DNA from: Fictibacillus nanhaiensis
GTDB taxonomy: Bacteria > Bacillota > Bacilli > Bacillales > Fictibacillaceae
NCBI RefSeq assembly: GCF_019801215.1
Contig: NZ_JAHVJO010000005.1
Span: 1 to 64,000, forward strand
DNA: 64,000 nt
Direction of reading: 5' to 3'
This document shows, one piece after another, positions 25,528 through 33,164 of this stretch. Position numbers and translations under genes: made by a program. The stretch's first letter is position 1, and every line of letters begins with the position of its first letter. Under the pieces are notes generated by a model. The model saw nothing but the letters and a program-made list of their open reading frames with translations. It was not told the origin of the DNA and did no database searches.

Positions 25528-25925
25528 CTCGGCGCTACGATTTCTAATTTTATCCGGTCAGGATCTTCAAAGAACAATGCGTAATATCCCTCTCCCGCTG
25601 CAAAAGGATATTCTTCTTCATATAATAACGGAACACTTCTGTTTTTTAATTGTACACGAAGGTCGTCCACATGCGCACGTGATTTAGCCCAAAACGCCAA
25701 ATGATTAAGTCCCGTACGTTTGCGATGAAAAGACGTCTGTAGGTGCTTTTCTTCCGTTTGGGTAAAAACCAGATAAGCTGAACCATTTTTGTAGCTTATT
25801 CCTTCGTTCCATTCCTGAAATGGTTCAAATCCTAATTCGTGTATCAGCCATCCATAAAAGGCTTTCGTTCGTTCTAAGTTATGAACGTTTATCTCTACAT
25901 GGTGAAATCCTTGGGAAGTTTGCAT
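25524..25925 (-). CDS. VOC/glyoxalase superfamily protein
   Basis: A 133-residue protein with two beta-alpha-beta-beta-beta modules: GFHHVEINVHNLERTKAFYGWL and TGLNHLAFWAKSRAHVDDL, ending YALFFEDPDRIKLEIV. The putative metal ligands are His near the start of each module and the late Glu. The substrate is unknown. Overlaps the signal peptidase gene by 4 nt, so the two are probably cotranscribed. Confidence 0.82.
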   Translation of the reverse strand: MQTSQGFHHVEINVHNLERTKAFYGWLIHELGFEPFQEWNEGISYKNGSAYLVFTQTEEKHLQTSFHRKRTGLNHLAFWAKSRAHVDDLRVQLKNRSVPLLYEEEYPFAAGEGYYALFFEDPDRIKLEIVAPR

Positions 25926-26044
25926 TTATTTTTTTCTCCTTTTTGTTTGTGTTACATCCAACAAAAACACTCTTTCTCTTTTCATCTCTTAAAAAATAGC
26001 CTACAATGGTAAAGATTTCCGCTTTAAACAGGGAGGACTTTTCA

Positions 26045-27886
26045 TTGAACACTAAAAGCAAACACGCAGCCATCTTCCTGGCTATTATTCTGCTTTGGAT
26101 AAAAACATATATTGTTTCTAAAGTTTCTTTTACGCTGCCTGTCGATCATTTCCTGCAAGAAATTTTATTATTTTTTAATCCGCTTAGTTTTCTCGTACTC
26201 TATTTTTGTATCACTTTTTATCAATCACCGCCTAGAAGAAGGCAATTTATTTTAGGACTATCCATTCTTTATAGTTTGATATTGTATGCGAACGTTGTGT
26301 ACTATCGTTTTTTTACAGATTTTCTTACAATTCCTGTTTTGTTTCAAACGAAGAACGTAGGAGACATTGGCAACAGTCTTTACGAGTTGGTTTATGTCAC
26401 AGATCTCTTCTTATTTATCGATCTATTTATTTTAGCTTATTTCCTTAAAAAACCGCTCTTTAATCCTAATCAGAGTATTATACAGAAGGATCGAAGAAAA
26501 GCAGTTGCTGTTGGTATCGCTATTTTGGCTGTTCATCTAATCCTAGCTGAAGTAAATCGACCACAACTGTTAACACGGACATTCGACCGTGAAATTCTAG
26601 TTAAAAGCCTGGGTACGTTCAATTATCATTTGTATGACATATTGCTTCAATCTAAATCCTCCATGCAAAAGGCACTAGCTAGCAATCTAGAGGCTGAGGA
26701 GATACTACATAAAGTCAATAAACAGACTACAAATCACCCTGAATTATATGGGATAGCAAACGGTAAGAATTTGATCGTTGTGTCACTGGAATCCACGCAA
26801 AACTTTGTATTGAATTATAAGATTAACGGAAAAGAAGTGACACCTTTTTTAAATGAACTTGCAAAATCAAGCTATTATTTTACGAACTTCTATCATCAAA
26901 CCGGGCAAGGAAAAACGTCAGACTCGGAATTTTTAGCAGATAATTCTCTTTATCCGCTTCCAAGGGGAGCCGTTTTCCAAACCCATCCATTGAATGAGTA
27001 TAATGCTATGCCGGAAATTTTAAAAGCCAATGGTTACTACTCGGCTGTCTTTCACGGCAACAACAAGAGCTTTTGGAACAGAGATGTTATGTACAAAACA
27101 TTAGGGTATGATCAATTTTTTAGTGAAGAGTACTTTACGATCACAGAGGAGAATTCGATCAACTATGGATTGAAAGACTTTCCATTCTTTGAGCAATCTA
27201 TCCCTTATTTAAAAGATTTGCCACAGCCTTTTTTTGCCAAGATGATAACGTTAACGAACCACCACCCTTACTTAATTCAAGAGGATGAGCAATGGGTAGA
27301 ACCATACCCTGTTGACGATGGGACAGTGAGCCGCTACTTTACGACAGTCCGCTACGCCGATGAAGCATTGCGGCAATTCTTTCATGATTTAAAAGCAGCA
27401 GGGCTTTACGATAATTCTGTTGTCGTGGTGTATGGCGACCATTATGGTATTTCCGAAAGACATCAGGAGGCCATGGCTGATGTTCTTGGAAAATCAGCCT
27501 TAACATCTTATAACCAAGTCGAACTGCAAAAGGTGCCTTTATTTATTCATATTCCAGGTAGACGAGGAAAAGAAATCGATAAAGTTGGCGGACAGATTGA
27601 TTTAAAGCCTACTTTGCTTCACTTGTTAGGAATTGAAACAAATGAGGATGTTCACTTTGGTACAGACCTGTTTTCAAAGGACCATCATGAACTAACCATA
27701 CTCAGGAACGGTTCTTTCATTACAGAAGACTTTATATACACGAGTGAAACCTGTTATGTAAAGCCCTTTGGAGCACCGGTTGATTCGCTAAAATGTAAAC
27801 CTTTTATCGAACAAGCGAAAGAAGAACTCGATCTGTCTGACCGTATCATTTACGGAGATTTGCTTCGGTTCTTAAAAAAGGAATAG
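26045..27886 (+). CDS. lipoteichoic acid synthase family protein
   Basis: A 613-residue membrane enzyme with five N-terminal transmembrane segments and a large extracellular sulfatase-like domain. The catalytic threonine region reads YHQTGQGKTSDSEFLADNS, and the metal site includes YGDHYGIS. LtaS enzymes transfer glycerol phosphate from phosphatidylglycerol to build lipoteichoic acid; Bacillus has several paralogues (LtaS, YfnI, YqgS, YvgJ), and I cannot say which this is. TTG start 7 nt after GGGAGGA; the frame extends 39 nt upstream without a ribosome site. Confidence 0.92.
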   Translation: MNTKSKHAAIFLAIILLWIKTYIVSKVSFTLPVDHFLQEILLFFNPLSFLVLYFCITFYQSPPRRRQFILGLSILYSLILYANVVYYRFFTDFLTIPVLFQTKNVGDIGNSLYELVYVTDLFLFIDLFILAYFLKKPLFNPNQSIIQKDRRKAVAVGIAILAVHLILAEVNRPQLLTRTFDREILVKSLGTFNYHLYDILLQSKSSMQKALASNLEAEEILHKVNKQTTNHPELYGIANGKNLIVVSLESTQNFVLNYKINGKEVTPFLNELAKSSYYFTNFYHQTGQGKTSDSEFLADNSLYPLPRGAVFQTHPLNEYNAMPEILKANGYYSAVFHGNNKSFWNRDVMYKTLGYDQFFSEEYFTITEENSINYGLKDFPFFEQSIPYLKDLPQPFFAKMITLTNHHPYLIQEDEQWVEPYPVDDGTVSRYFTTVRYADEALRQFFHDLKAAGLYDNSVVVVYGDHYGISERHQEAMADVLGKSALTSYNQVELQKVPLFIHIPGRRGKEIDKVGGQIDLKPTLLHLLGIETNEDVHFGTDLFSKDHHELTILRNGSFITEDFIYTSETCYVKPFGAPVDSLKCKPFIEQAKEELDLSDRIIYGDLLRFLKKE

Positions 27887-27905
27887 CCCCCATAAGAGGG
27901 CTATT
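27882..27905. terminator. bidirectional terminator
   Basis: AATAGCCC/GGGCTATT stem between convergent ends, followed by a T-rich stretch. Confidence 0.7.
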
Positions 27906-28407
27906 TCTTTCGGTTCCGCATCCGAATCATGGAAAAGTGGAGTGATGTTTGCAGCAGCTCTTCGGATAATGGTGTAAGGGAAGGCATAATTCTGAGCTCT
28001 ACCCCTTCTTGAGTCAGTGCTTGTAAGAGGGATCCAACCGGCTCCACATTTACCGGGATCTGCGTTTCATACGATACAAAATAACCTGCCCCTTCATCCA
28101 TCGTTGTAAAATGCTCGGATTCAAATGAATAACGGTACAGGCGTGTGTTTTGAATAGTTTCCAGCCAGCTTCCTTCTATCGCAATAACTTTTTTGGCTGT
28201 CGTTGTATGGAAGTAGAATTGACGATCTTGTTGGGTTGTATTGGATGTTGCCCAATAAGCGATTCTTGGACAATCTCGAGGAAAGAAATACAAAGCTGAA
28301 CGCTCTTTATCAATGGCCCAAACCATAGGGAGCCGTTCAGGAAAACTAGAATGTTTTCGCGGATGGAAAATCTCAATCTCCTCTTCTTCTGAAAAGTGAT
28401 AGAGCAA
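27901..28407 (-). CDS. conserved Bacillaceae protein (DUF6886-like)
   Basis: A 168-residue soluble protein with MLYHFSEEEEIEIFHPRKHSS, VWAIDKERSALYFFPRDCPRIAYW and FVSYETQIPVNVEPVGSL. I recall this as the small family DUF6886, whose role is unknown. TTG start following AAGGAGGGATATAAC. It is divergent from the metallophosphoesterase gene, with an 88-bp gap that holds both promoters. Confidence 0.7.
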   Translation of the reverse strand: MLYHFSEEEEIEIFHPRKHSSFPERLPMVWAIDKERSALYFFPRDCPRIAYWATSNTTQQDRQFYFHTTTAKKVIAIEGSWLETIQNTRLYRYSFESEHFTTMDEGAGYFVSYETQIPVNVEPVGSLLQALTQEGVELRIMPSLTPLSEELLQTSLHFSMIRMRNRKK

Positions 28408-28495
28408 GTTATATCCCTCCTTTTATCATCAAGACTTGTACGTATGTAAAACCTTCTTTTATAATAATCCATAACAAGACGAAGGTGGGAATATT

Positions 28496-29242
28496 TTGAA
28501 ACCTCTTTTTGCTTTTTTTACGGATGTGCATGGAAATGTTGATGCCTTGCGTGCTGTGATTGAAGATGCTCGCTCTGCTGGGACTGAGCACTTTATCTGT
28601 GGTGGAGATATGATTGGTATTGGTCCTTTTCCAAACGAAGTACTAGAAGTCATGTTCAGCCTCCCATCCATAAAGATGGTTACAGGCAATCATGATGAAG
28701 CCGTTTTGGCTTTGAAGTTTAAGCAGCCTTACCCCGAAAGTCATGATCATGCAAAAAAACATCACCAATGGTGTTCGGACCGTATTCACTTCGACCTTGC
28801 AATACAACTTCTTAAGCTGCCAAGAGAACTTGATTTTACGGTTGAAAATAGAAAATTTTTGATTACACACTATCCTTTTAAACATGGAAAAAAGGAATCT
28901 CCCATCTCAGAGGATCCCTTTCTGCCTATCGTTCGTGAGCCTAGTCTTGAAACGATGCAACTGTTTTTTAATGATCGGTCAGCTTATGACTTTATTGGAT
29001 TTGGCCATCATCATATAAGGCATGATTTTATAAATGACTCCACCTTTTTTGTTAATCCTGGTGCTCTCGGCTGCAACACAGTTGCTGAAGCACGCTATGC
29101 ATTAGTTTATGGTGACGAACAAGGGATAAAAGTCGTTTTTAGAGATATCCGTTACGACCGTTCACGCCTTATAAAAGCGTATAAAGAGCAAGATGTTCCC
29201 GATGCTTCATTTCTATTAAAGGCTTTTCATTCTATTTCTTAG
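28496..29242 (+). CDS. calcineurin-like metallophosphoesterase
   Basis: A 248-residue phosphoesterase with the five metal motifs: FTDVHGN, GGDMIGIGP, TGNHDEA, ITHYPFKH and GFGHHHIR. It is similar in size to YfcE/ApaH-like small phosphodiesterases. The substrate cannot be stated. TTG start preceded by GGTGGGAATATT. Confidence 0.88.
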   Translation: MKPLFAFFTDVHGNVDALRAVIEDARSAGTEHFICGGDMIGIGPFPNEVLEVMFSLPSIKMVTGNHDEAVLALKFKQPYPESHDHAKKHHQWCSDRIHFDLAIQLLKLPRELDFTVENRKFLITHYPFKHGKKESPISEDPFLPIVREPSLETMQLFFNDRSAYDFIGFGHHHIRHDFINDSTFFVNPGALGCNTVAEARYALVYGDEQGIKVVFRDIRYDRSRLIKAYKEQDVPDASFLLKAFHSIS

Positions 29243-29244
29243 CG

Positions 29245-29586
29245 TCATAGTGTTTCTATAAATTCAATCTCCTCGCCGTCTGGACCTTCGTAAAAAACGG
29301 TTTTCCAACCGTTTTGAAGCTCATAAGGTCCTTGGGACGGGGATAGTCCTAACTTGGTTAGCTCTTTTATTTTTGATGTAACACTATGGGTAGAAAATGC
29401 GACGTGTGTGCCTTTTACTGTGTCAGGGCTAGTTATTAATTCCAGCTGGAACCCTTCTCCTTTTAAAAACAAAAGCTCTCCTCCTTCCCACTTCAGCTCT
29501 TCCTTTTCCTTTATCGGTAGAATCGTTTCATAGAATGGAACGGATTTCTCTATATTTGTTACGTAAATTCCTATGTGATGAAGCAT
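29245..29586 (-). CDS. VOC/glyoxalase family protein
   Basis: A 113-residue protein starting MLHHIGIYVTNIEKSVPFYE and ending FYEGPDGEEIEFIE, a single VOC domain repeat pair with His and Glu at the expected metal positions. The substrate is unknown. Downstream of the QueA-like gene with a 13-nt gap, so probably in the same transcript. Confidence 0.85.
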   Translation of the reverse strand: MLHHIGIYVTNIEKSVPFYETILPIKEKEELKWEGGELLFLKGEGFQLELITSPDTVKGTHVAFSTHSVTSKIKELTKLGLSPSQGPYELQNGWKTVFYEGPDGEEIEFIETL

Positions 29587-29599
29587 GTATAACGCTCTC

Positions 29600-30625
29600 C
29601 TATAAAATCAGATTCATATCACCAAATTCATGCCACAAGTACCGCTGATCAATCGCGTCTTTATATGCTCTGTACAGCTTATCACTATCAATAAAGGCTG
29701 ATAAAAGCTGGAGATGACTGGCCTCAGGTTCATGCATCCCCGTAATCAAGCCATCACAAGCTCGCAGTTTCGTATCTTCTGTAATATAAAGATTCGTCCA
29801 TCCGGATGCGGGTTGAACATCGCCATTCTCGAGAGCTGCTGTTTCAAGTGCTCGAACAACAGTTGTCCCTACAGCAATTACGCGTCCACCTGTTTTCTTT
29901 GTTTCCCGAATCATATCTGCGGTCTTAGTTGGCACTTCATAGTTTTCAAAATTTTTGTCAGGTCCTTTATGCCACTTATCATCAAGCAAATAACTTAACC
30001 CTGTATGAAGTGTGATATAAGCAATACGGACTCCTTTTCTTTGTAATTGAAAAAGAAGTTCCCAGCTGAAAGCACGGCCCGCTGATGGCATTTCAACGGA
30101 CCCTGGAATGGTTGCAAAAACAGTCTGATAGTAATCTAGGTTCCAAGGCTCTTTGATGTACTCATACCTCACTGGCTCTCCTAAATGATAAATTTGGTTA
30201 TAAAGAGATGAACAACAAAGGTTAAATGCTAATTCAACAATTGGGGATTCCGTTGATGCGTGAACAACCGCAGCGGTAAGAGTGGGTGAAAAACGAATTA
30301 CATCTCCCTTAAGTAAATGACCTGCTACAGGAAGTGCTTCCCAAGTGGATTCATTTTTTCTGTGTGCAAGCCTTATCTCTACTTCGGTGCCGTCAGCTTC
30401 TCTTCTACTCTTCAACACGGCCGGCACAGTACGACTAGCGTTCAATACAAGCAAATCGCCTTTTTTTAAATAACGATGTAGGTGGTAAAACTGCGTGTGC
30501 TCTGTATGACCTGTCGTTTTATGAAGGACCATCATCTTTACGTAATCTCTCCGAATGCCCCTGCGCTCTGGTGGTTCTTTCGCGTTCAAATTCTCTGGAA
30601 GTTCAAACTTCATGGCGGGTTTCAT
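29600..30625 (-). CDS. QueA-like S-adenosylmethionine:tRNA ribosyltransferase-isomerase
   Basis: A 341-residue QueA-family protein. The family converts preQ1 in tRNA to epoxyqueuosine. Family segments are GDLLVLNASRTVPAVLKSR, GSVEMPSAGRAFSWELL, AYITLHTGLSYLL, VIAVGTTVVRALE and LITGMHEPEASHLQLLSAF. The N-terminus differs from housekeeping QueA (GIRRDYVKMM in place of the usual ASRLL block), and it lies outside the ruv-queA-tgt locus, so it is likely a paralogue. Starts within the stop codon of the SDR gene (TGATG). Confidence 0.85.
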   Translation of the reverse strand: MKPAMKFELPENLNAKEPPERRGIRRDYVKMMVLHKTTGHTEHTQFYHLHRYLKKGDLLVLNASRTVPAVLKSRREADGTEVEIRLAHRKNESTWEALPVAGHLLKGDVIRFSPTLTAAVVHASTESPIVELAFNLCCSSLYNQIYHLGEPVRYEYIKEPWNLDYYQTVFATIPGSVEMPSAGRAFSWELLFQLQRKGVRIAYITLHTGLSYLLDDKWHKGPDKNFENYEVPTKTADMIRETKKTGGRVIAVGTTVVRALETAALENGDVQPASGWTNLYITEDTKLRACDGLITGMHEPEASHLQLLSAFIDSDKLYRAYKDAIDQRYLWHEFGDMNLIL

Positions 30626-31350
30626 CAGTATCCACTCCCCTCAAGTTGAAACTCGTGTGCTTGAAATCGCTTCCCAGTAACGTCTTTTGAAGCGTCAGAA
30701 GCTAAGTATCCAAATACGGCTGTAATCTCCTCAGGCTTTGCGATCTCATAATCACGGTCTGGTACAGCTAAAGCATGCATATCTGTATCCATCTCGCCAG
30801 GATCTACCATGTTTACACGAACTCCCGATTCACTCACTTCATCTGCCCAAGTTTCTGTAAGCCCTTCAAGTGCGAATTTAGAGATTCCGTACGCGCCCCA
30901 TCCTGCATAACCCGTTGCACCCGCTTCAGATGTGATGTTAATGATGCTGCCCTGCTGTTTTTGGAGCATGACCGGCAACACTCTTCTTGTAACGAGGAAT
31001 GGCCCTATCGTGTTCACACGCAAAACTTCCTCAAAATCCTGCTCTGGATAATCTAGTAGGAACGGCATTGGACTAGGCCCCAAGATCGATGCGTTATTGA
31101 TTAGCACATCAATCTTGCCATAGTACTCTTCAGTCAGCGCAACGAAACGTTCAACATCTTTTGTTTTGGACATATCCGCACTCAATGCTAAAACATCTGC
31201 ACCGAGCTGTTCTGCTTCTTTTTGCACCTCTTCAATAGCAGTTTCATTCCTGGCACAGATTGCTAAGTTAAATCCTTCTTTGGCAAAATAAAGCGAAAGC
31301 GCTTTCCCTAATCCTTTTGAGGCCCCAGTTATCATTACAACTTTTTTCAT
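30625..31350 (-). CDS. short-chain dehydrogenase/reductase
   Basis: A 241-residue classical SDR: cofactor motif TGASKGLGKAL, NNASIL, catalytic Ser in ITSEAGATG and YGISK (YxxxK), with an Asn-Ser-Tyr-Lys tetrad. Oxidoreductase acting on an unknown carbonyl or alcohol. The second ATG, 7 nt after GGAGGA, is taken. Overlaps the QueA-like gene by 1 nt, suggesting cotranscription. Confidence 0.9.
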   Translation of the reverse strand: MKKVVMITGASKGLGKALSLYFAKEGFNLAICARNETAIEEVQKEAEQLGADVLALSADMSKTKDVERFVALTEEYYGKIDVLINNASILGPSPMPFLLDYPEQDFEEVLRVNTIGPFLVTRRVLPVMLQKQQGSIINITSEAGATGYAGWGAYGISKFALEGLTETWADEVSESGVRVNMVDPGEMDTDMHALAVPDRDYEIAKPEEITAVFGYLASDASKDVTGKRFQAHEFQLEGSGY

Positions 31351-31496
31351 GTTCATTTCCTCCTCCAATTTTGGCAGTTTCTTTATCATACACTTTTTAT
31401 ACTTTTTTGTTTACTAAGTATTTTAATTATAGTTCTCTTTATTTTCTTCCGTCAACGCCTTTGTGTCAGAAATCTTTCGACAAACCTTTTGCACAA

Positions 31497-31523
31497 CAAA
31501 AAACCCTTGCCTCAGCAAGGGTT
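31497..31523 (-). terminator. terminator of uvsE
   Basis: Minus strand: AACCCTTGC/GCAAGGGTT stem with a TGAG loop followed by six T, overlapping the stop region of the gene. Confidence 0.88.
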
Positions 31524-32488
31524 CACTTCAATTTAAAAGAAGCTTCATCAATGATTTCAACATCTGACCGTTCTTTGATTTCTCTCATGAGCTGAAAAAG
31601 GGCTAAATCCTTTTTCTTCGATTCAATCATACAATCAATTTGGTCTACGCTTCCCTTTACTTCTTGTAAAAAATCAAAAAACATATTCACATCTACAAAA
31701 TCAGCATGGTTCCGAAACTGTTTCTCATTTTTAGGACTCGAGATGTGCATTTTTAATGGCAAAGGCGATTCTTTCCACGATTCTACTACTCTAGGCCAGT
31801 GCTGTACCCAGTTTTCATCTTGATGAAAAGCAAGATGATGGTGGTAATCAAATACGAGCGGGATCTGTAATTTTTCACACAAATAGAGTGCATCACCCAT
31901 TGTAAAAGAGGTATCATCATTTTCTAGCATGATCATTTTCTGAATGGGTACTGGCACATGTCCCCAGTTTTGAACAAACCGTTCTAATGCTACGTCTGTC
32001 TCTTTATAGTTGCCTCCAACATGCATCACGCACCTATGCATCGTGTCGATCCCCATATTTTTCAGCAGCTTATAATGCATTTGCAAGGTTTTTAAAGAGT
32101 TCTTCAGCACTTCTTTTTTAGGGGAATTGATCAACACAAAATGGTCGGGATGAAAATCAAGCCTCATGTTATGTTTCTTCGCAAACTCTCCCATCTCATA
32201 TAAGGCATCGGTAAGTGGGCGAATATAATCCCAATCAAGCAGTTCCCCGTGATTAGCCAGTGGAACAAGTCTTGATGTCATCCGATAAAACGTAATATCA
32301 TGAGCAATGGCATGCTTCATAACCCGCATCGTATTCGTGACATTCGCAAGCGAGATTCGTTCTAGCTTCCGCAGTCCCGCTTCCCTGTTTTGAAGTTTGC
32401 TGAATTGTGCGTATGTCATAGTCTTTGAAGGTGAAGCATTCTGCAGTTCCATGCTCATCGCCACAAACCCAAGTTTGATAATGGTCAT
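31523..32488 (-). CDS. uvsE: UV damage endonuclease UvsE/UvdE
   Basis: A 321-residue TIM-barrel endonuclease that nicks 5' of UV photoproducts. Family features are KLGFVAMSMELQNASPSKTMTY, ISLANVTNTMRVMKHAI, FRYRM-like FYRMTSRLVPLANH, FHPDHFVLINSP, HVGGNYKETD, LENDDTSFT and FDYHHHLAF, which hold the metal-binding His, Glu and Asp residues. ATG with GGGGTGTACAG; an upstream in-frame start gives 11 extra residues. Relevant to spore and dormant-cell UV survival. Confidence 0.93.
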   Translation of the reverse strand: MTIIKLGFVAMSMELQNASPSKTMTYAQFSKLQNREAGLRKLERISLANVTNTMRVMKHAIAHDITFYRMTSRLVPLANHGELLDWDYIRPLTDALYEMGEFAKKHNMRLDFHPDHFVLINSPKKEVLKNSLKTLQMHYKLLKNMGIDTMHRCVMHVGGNYKETDVALERFVQNWGHVPVPIQKMIMLENDDTSFTMGDALYLCEKLQIPLVFDYHHHLAFHQDENWVQHWPRVVESWKESPLPLKMHISSPKNEKQFRNHADFVDVNMFFDFLQEVKGSVDQIDCMIESKKKDLALFQLMREIKERSDVEIIDEASFKLK

Positions 32489-32577
32489 CTGTACACCCCG
32501 TTTCACTAACAGTATGACCACATGATGAGAAGATCTAACCTTTTCCCCACAAAAAGAGAGTTATAAGGATTGCCATT

Positions 32578-32871
32578 TTAATGAAAGAGCTCTAACCATT
32601 TTGGATAATCAAACTGGCCATCTGAAATACGAAAGAACTGTCCTAGGATGCCTAGATGTGTTATACCGTTTTCATTGGCTATAAAAGTGGTGTACGTTGA
32701 GAAAAAATAGAAGTCAATTCTCTCTAATTTATAGTATTTTTTGAGATTTTTATCCGATTTTTCCATCTCAGTTAAGAAAACAGCTTCGTAGTCTTTCTCT
32801 GATGGATTGGTTATAACCAAAATAGCGGTAATTACAAGCAGTAGACCGATCATAAACCATTTTTTCTTCAT
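32578..32871 (-). CDS. small membrane-anchored protein (DUF4359-like)
   Basis: A 97-residue protein with an N-terminal membrane helix (WFMIGLLLVITAILVIT) followed by NPSEKDYEAVFLTEM and FYFFSTYTTF. The NPS-x-DY start after the helix recalls DUF4359 proteins of unknown function. The segment up to uvsE (32489-32577 is its own downstream side) has no other gene. Confidence 0.6.
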   Translation of the reverse strand: MKKKWFMIGLLLVITAILVITNPSEKDYEAVFLTEMEKSDKNLKKYYKLERIDFYFFSTYTTFIANENGITHLGILGQFFRISDGQFDYPKWLELFH

Positions 32872-32960
32872 TCGGTTACCCTCTCTCTACTTAAATGGAC
32901 CATCAGAGTGACTTTAATTTAACCGTATATCTTTTGAATCCACAAAATTTTATAGCTAAA

Positions 32961-33040
32961 TCCGAAATTATTGCCCCTCAATCCAGAAATATTGTCCTTC
33001 AATCCAGAAATATTGTACTTCAATCCAGAAATTTTTTGGA
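32961..33040. repeat. 21-bp tandem repeat, nearly four copies
   Basis: Direct repeats of a 21-bp unit (TCCAGAAATATTGTCCTTCAA): 32961-32981 degenerate, 32982-33002 and 33003-33023 differing at one base, and 33024-33040 partial. It occupies the non-coding gap between the small membrane protein and the RND pump. No gene is seen in 32872-33164. Confidence 0.85.
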
Positions 33041-33117
33041 TTTATCAACGAGTCTACATATTTCGACTTTTTTCGCCACTAACTTCATAGTTAATCATTT
33101 CATATATATTATAAAAG

Positions 33118-33148
33118 AACACCCTAGTACATATCACACTAGGGTGTT
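33118..33148. terminator. terminator of the RND pump gene
   Basis: AACACCCTAGT/ACTAGGGTGTT perfect 11-bp stem with A/T flanks, just downstream of the pump gene. Confidence 0.85.
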
Positions 33149-33164
33149 TCTCCATCTCAACGAA

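Noticed and set aside
32961-33040. CRISPR array
   Set aside because: The repeats are directly adjacent without unique spacers and no cas gene is present.
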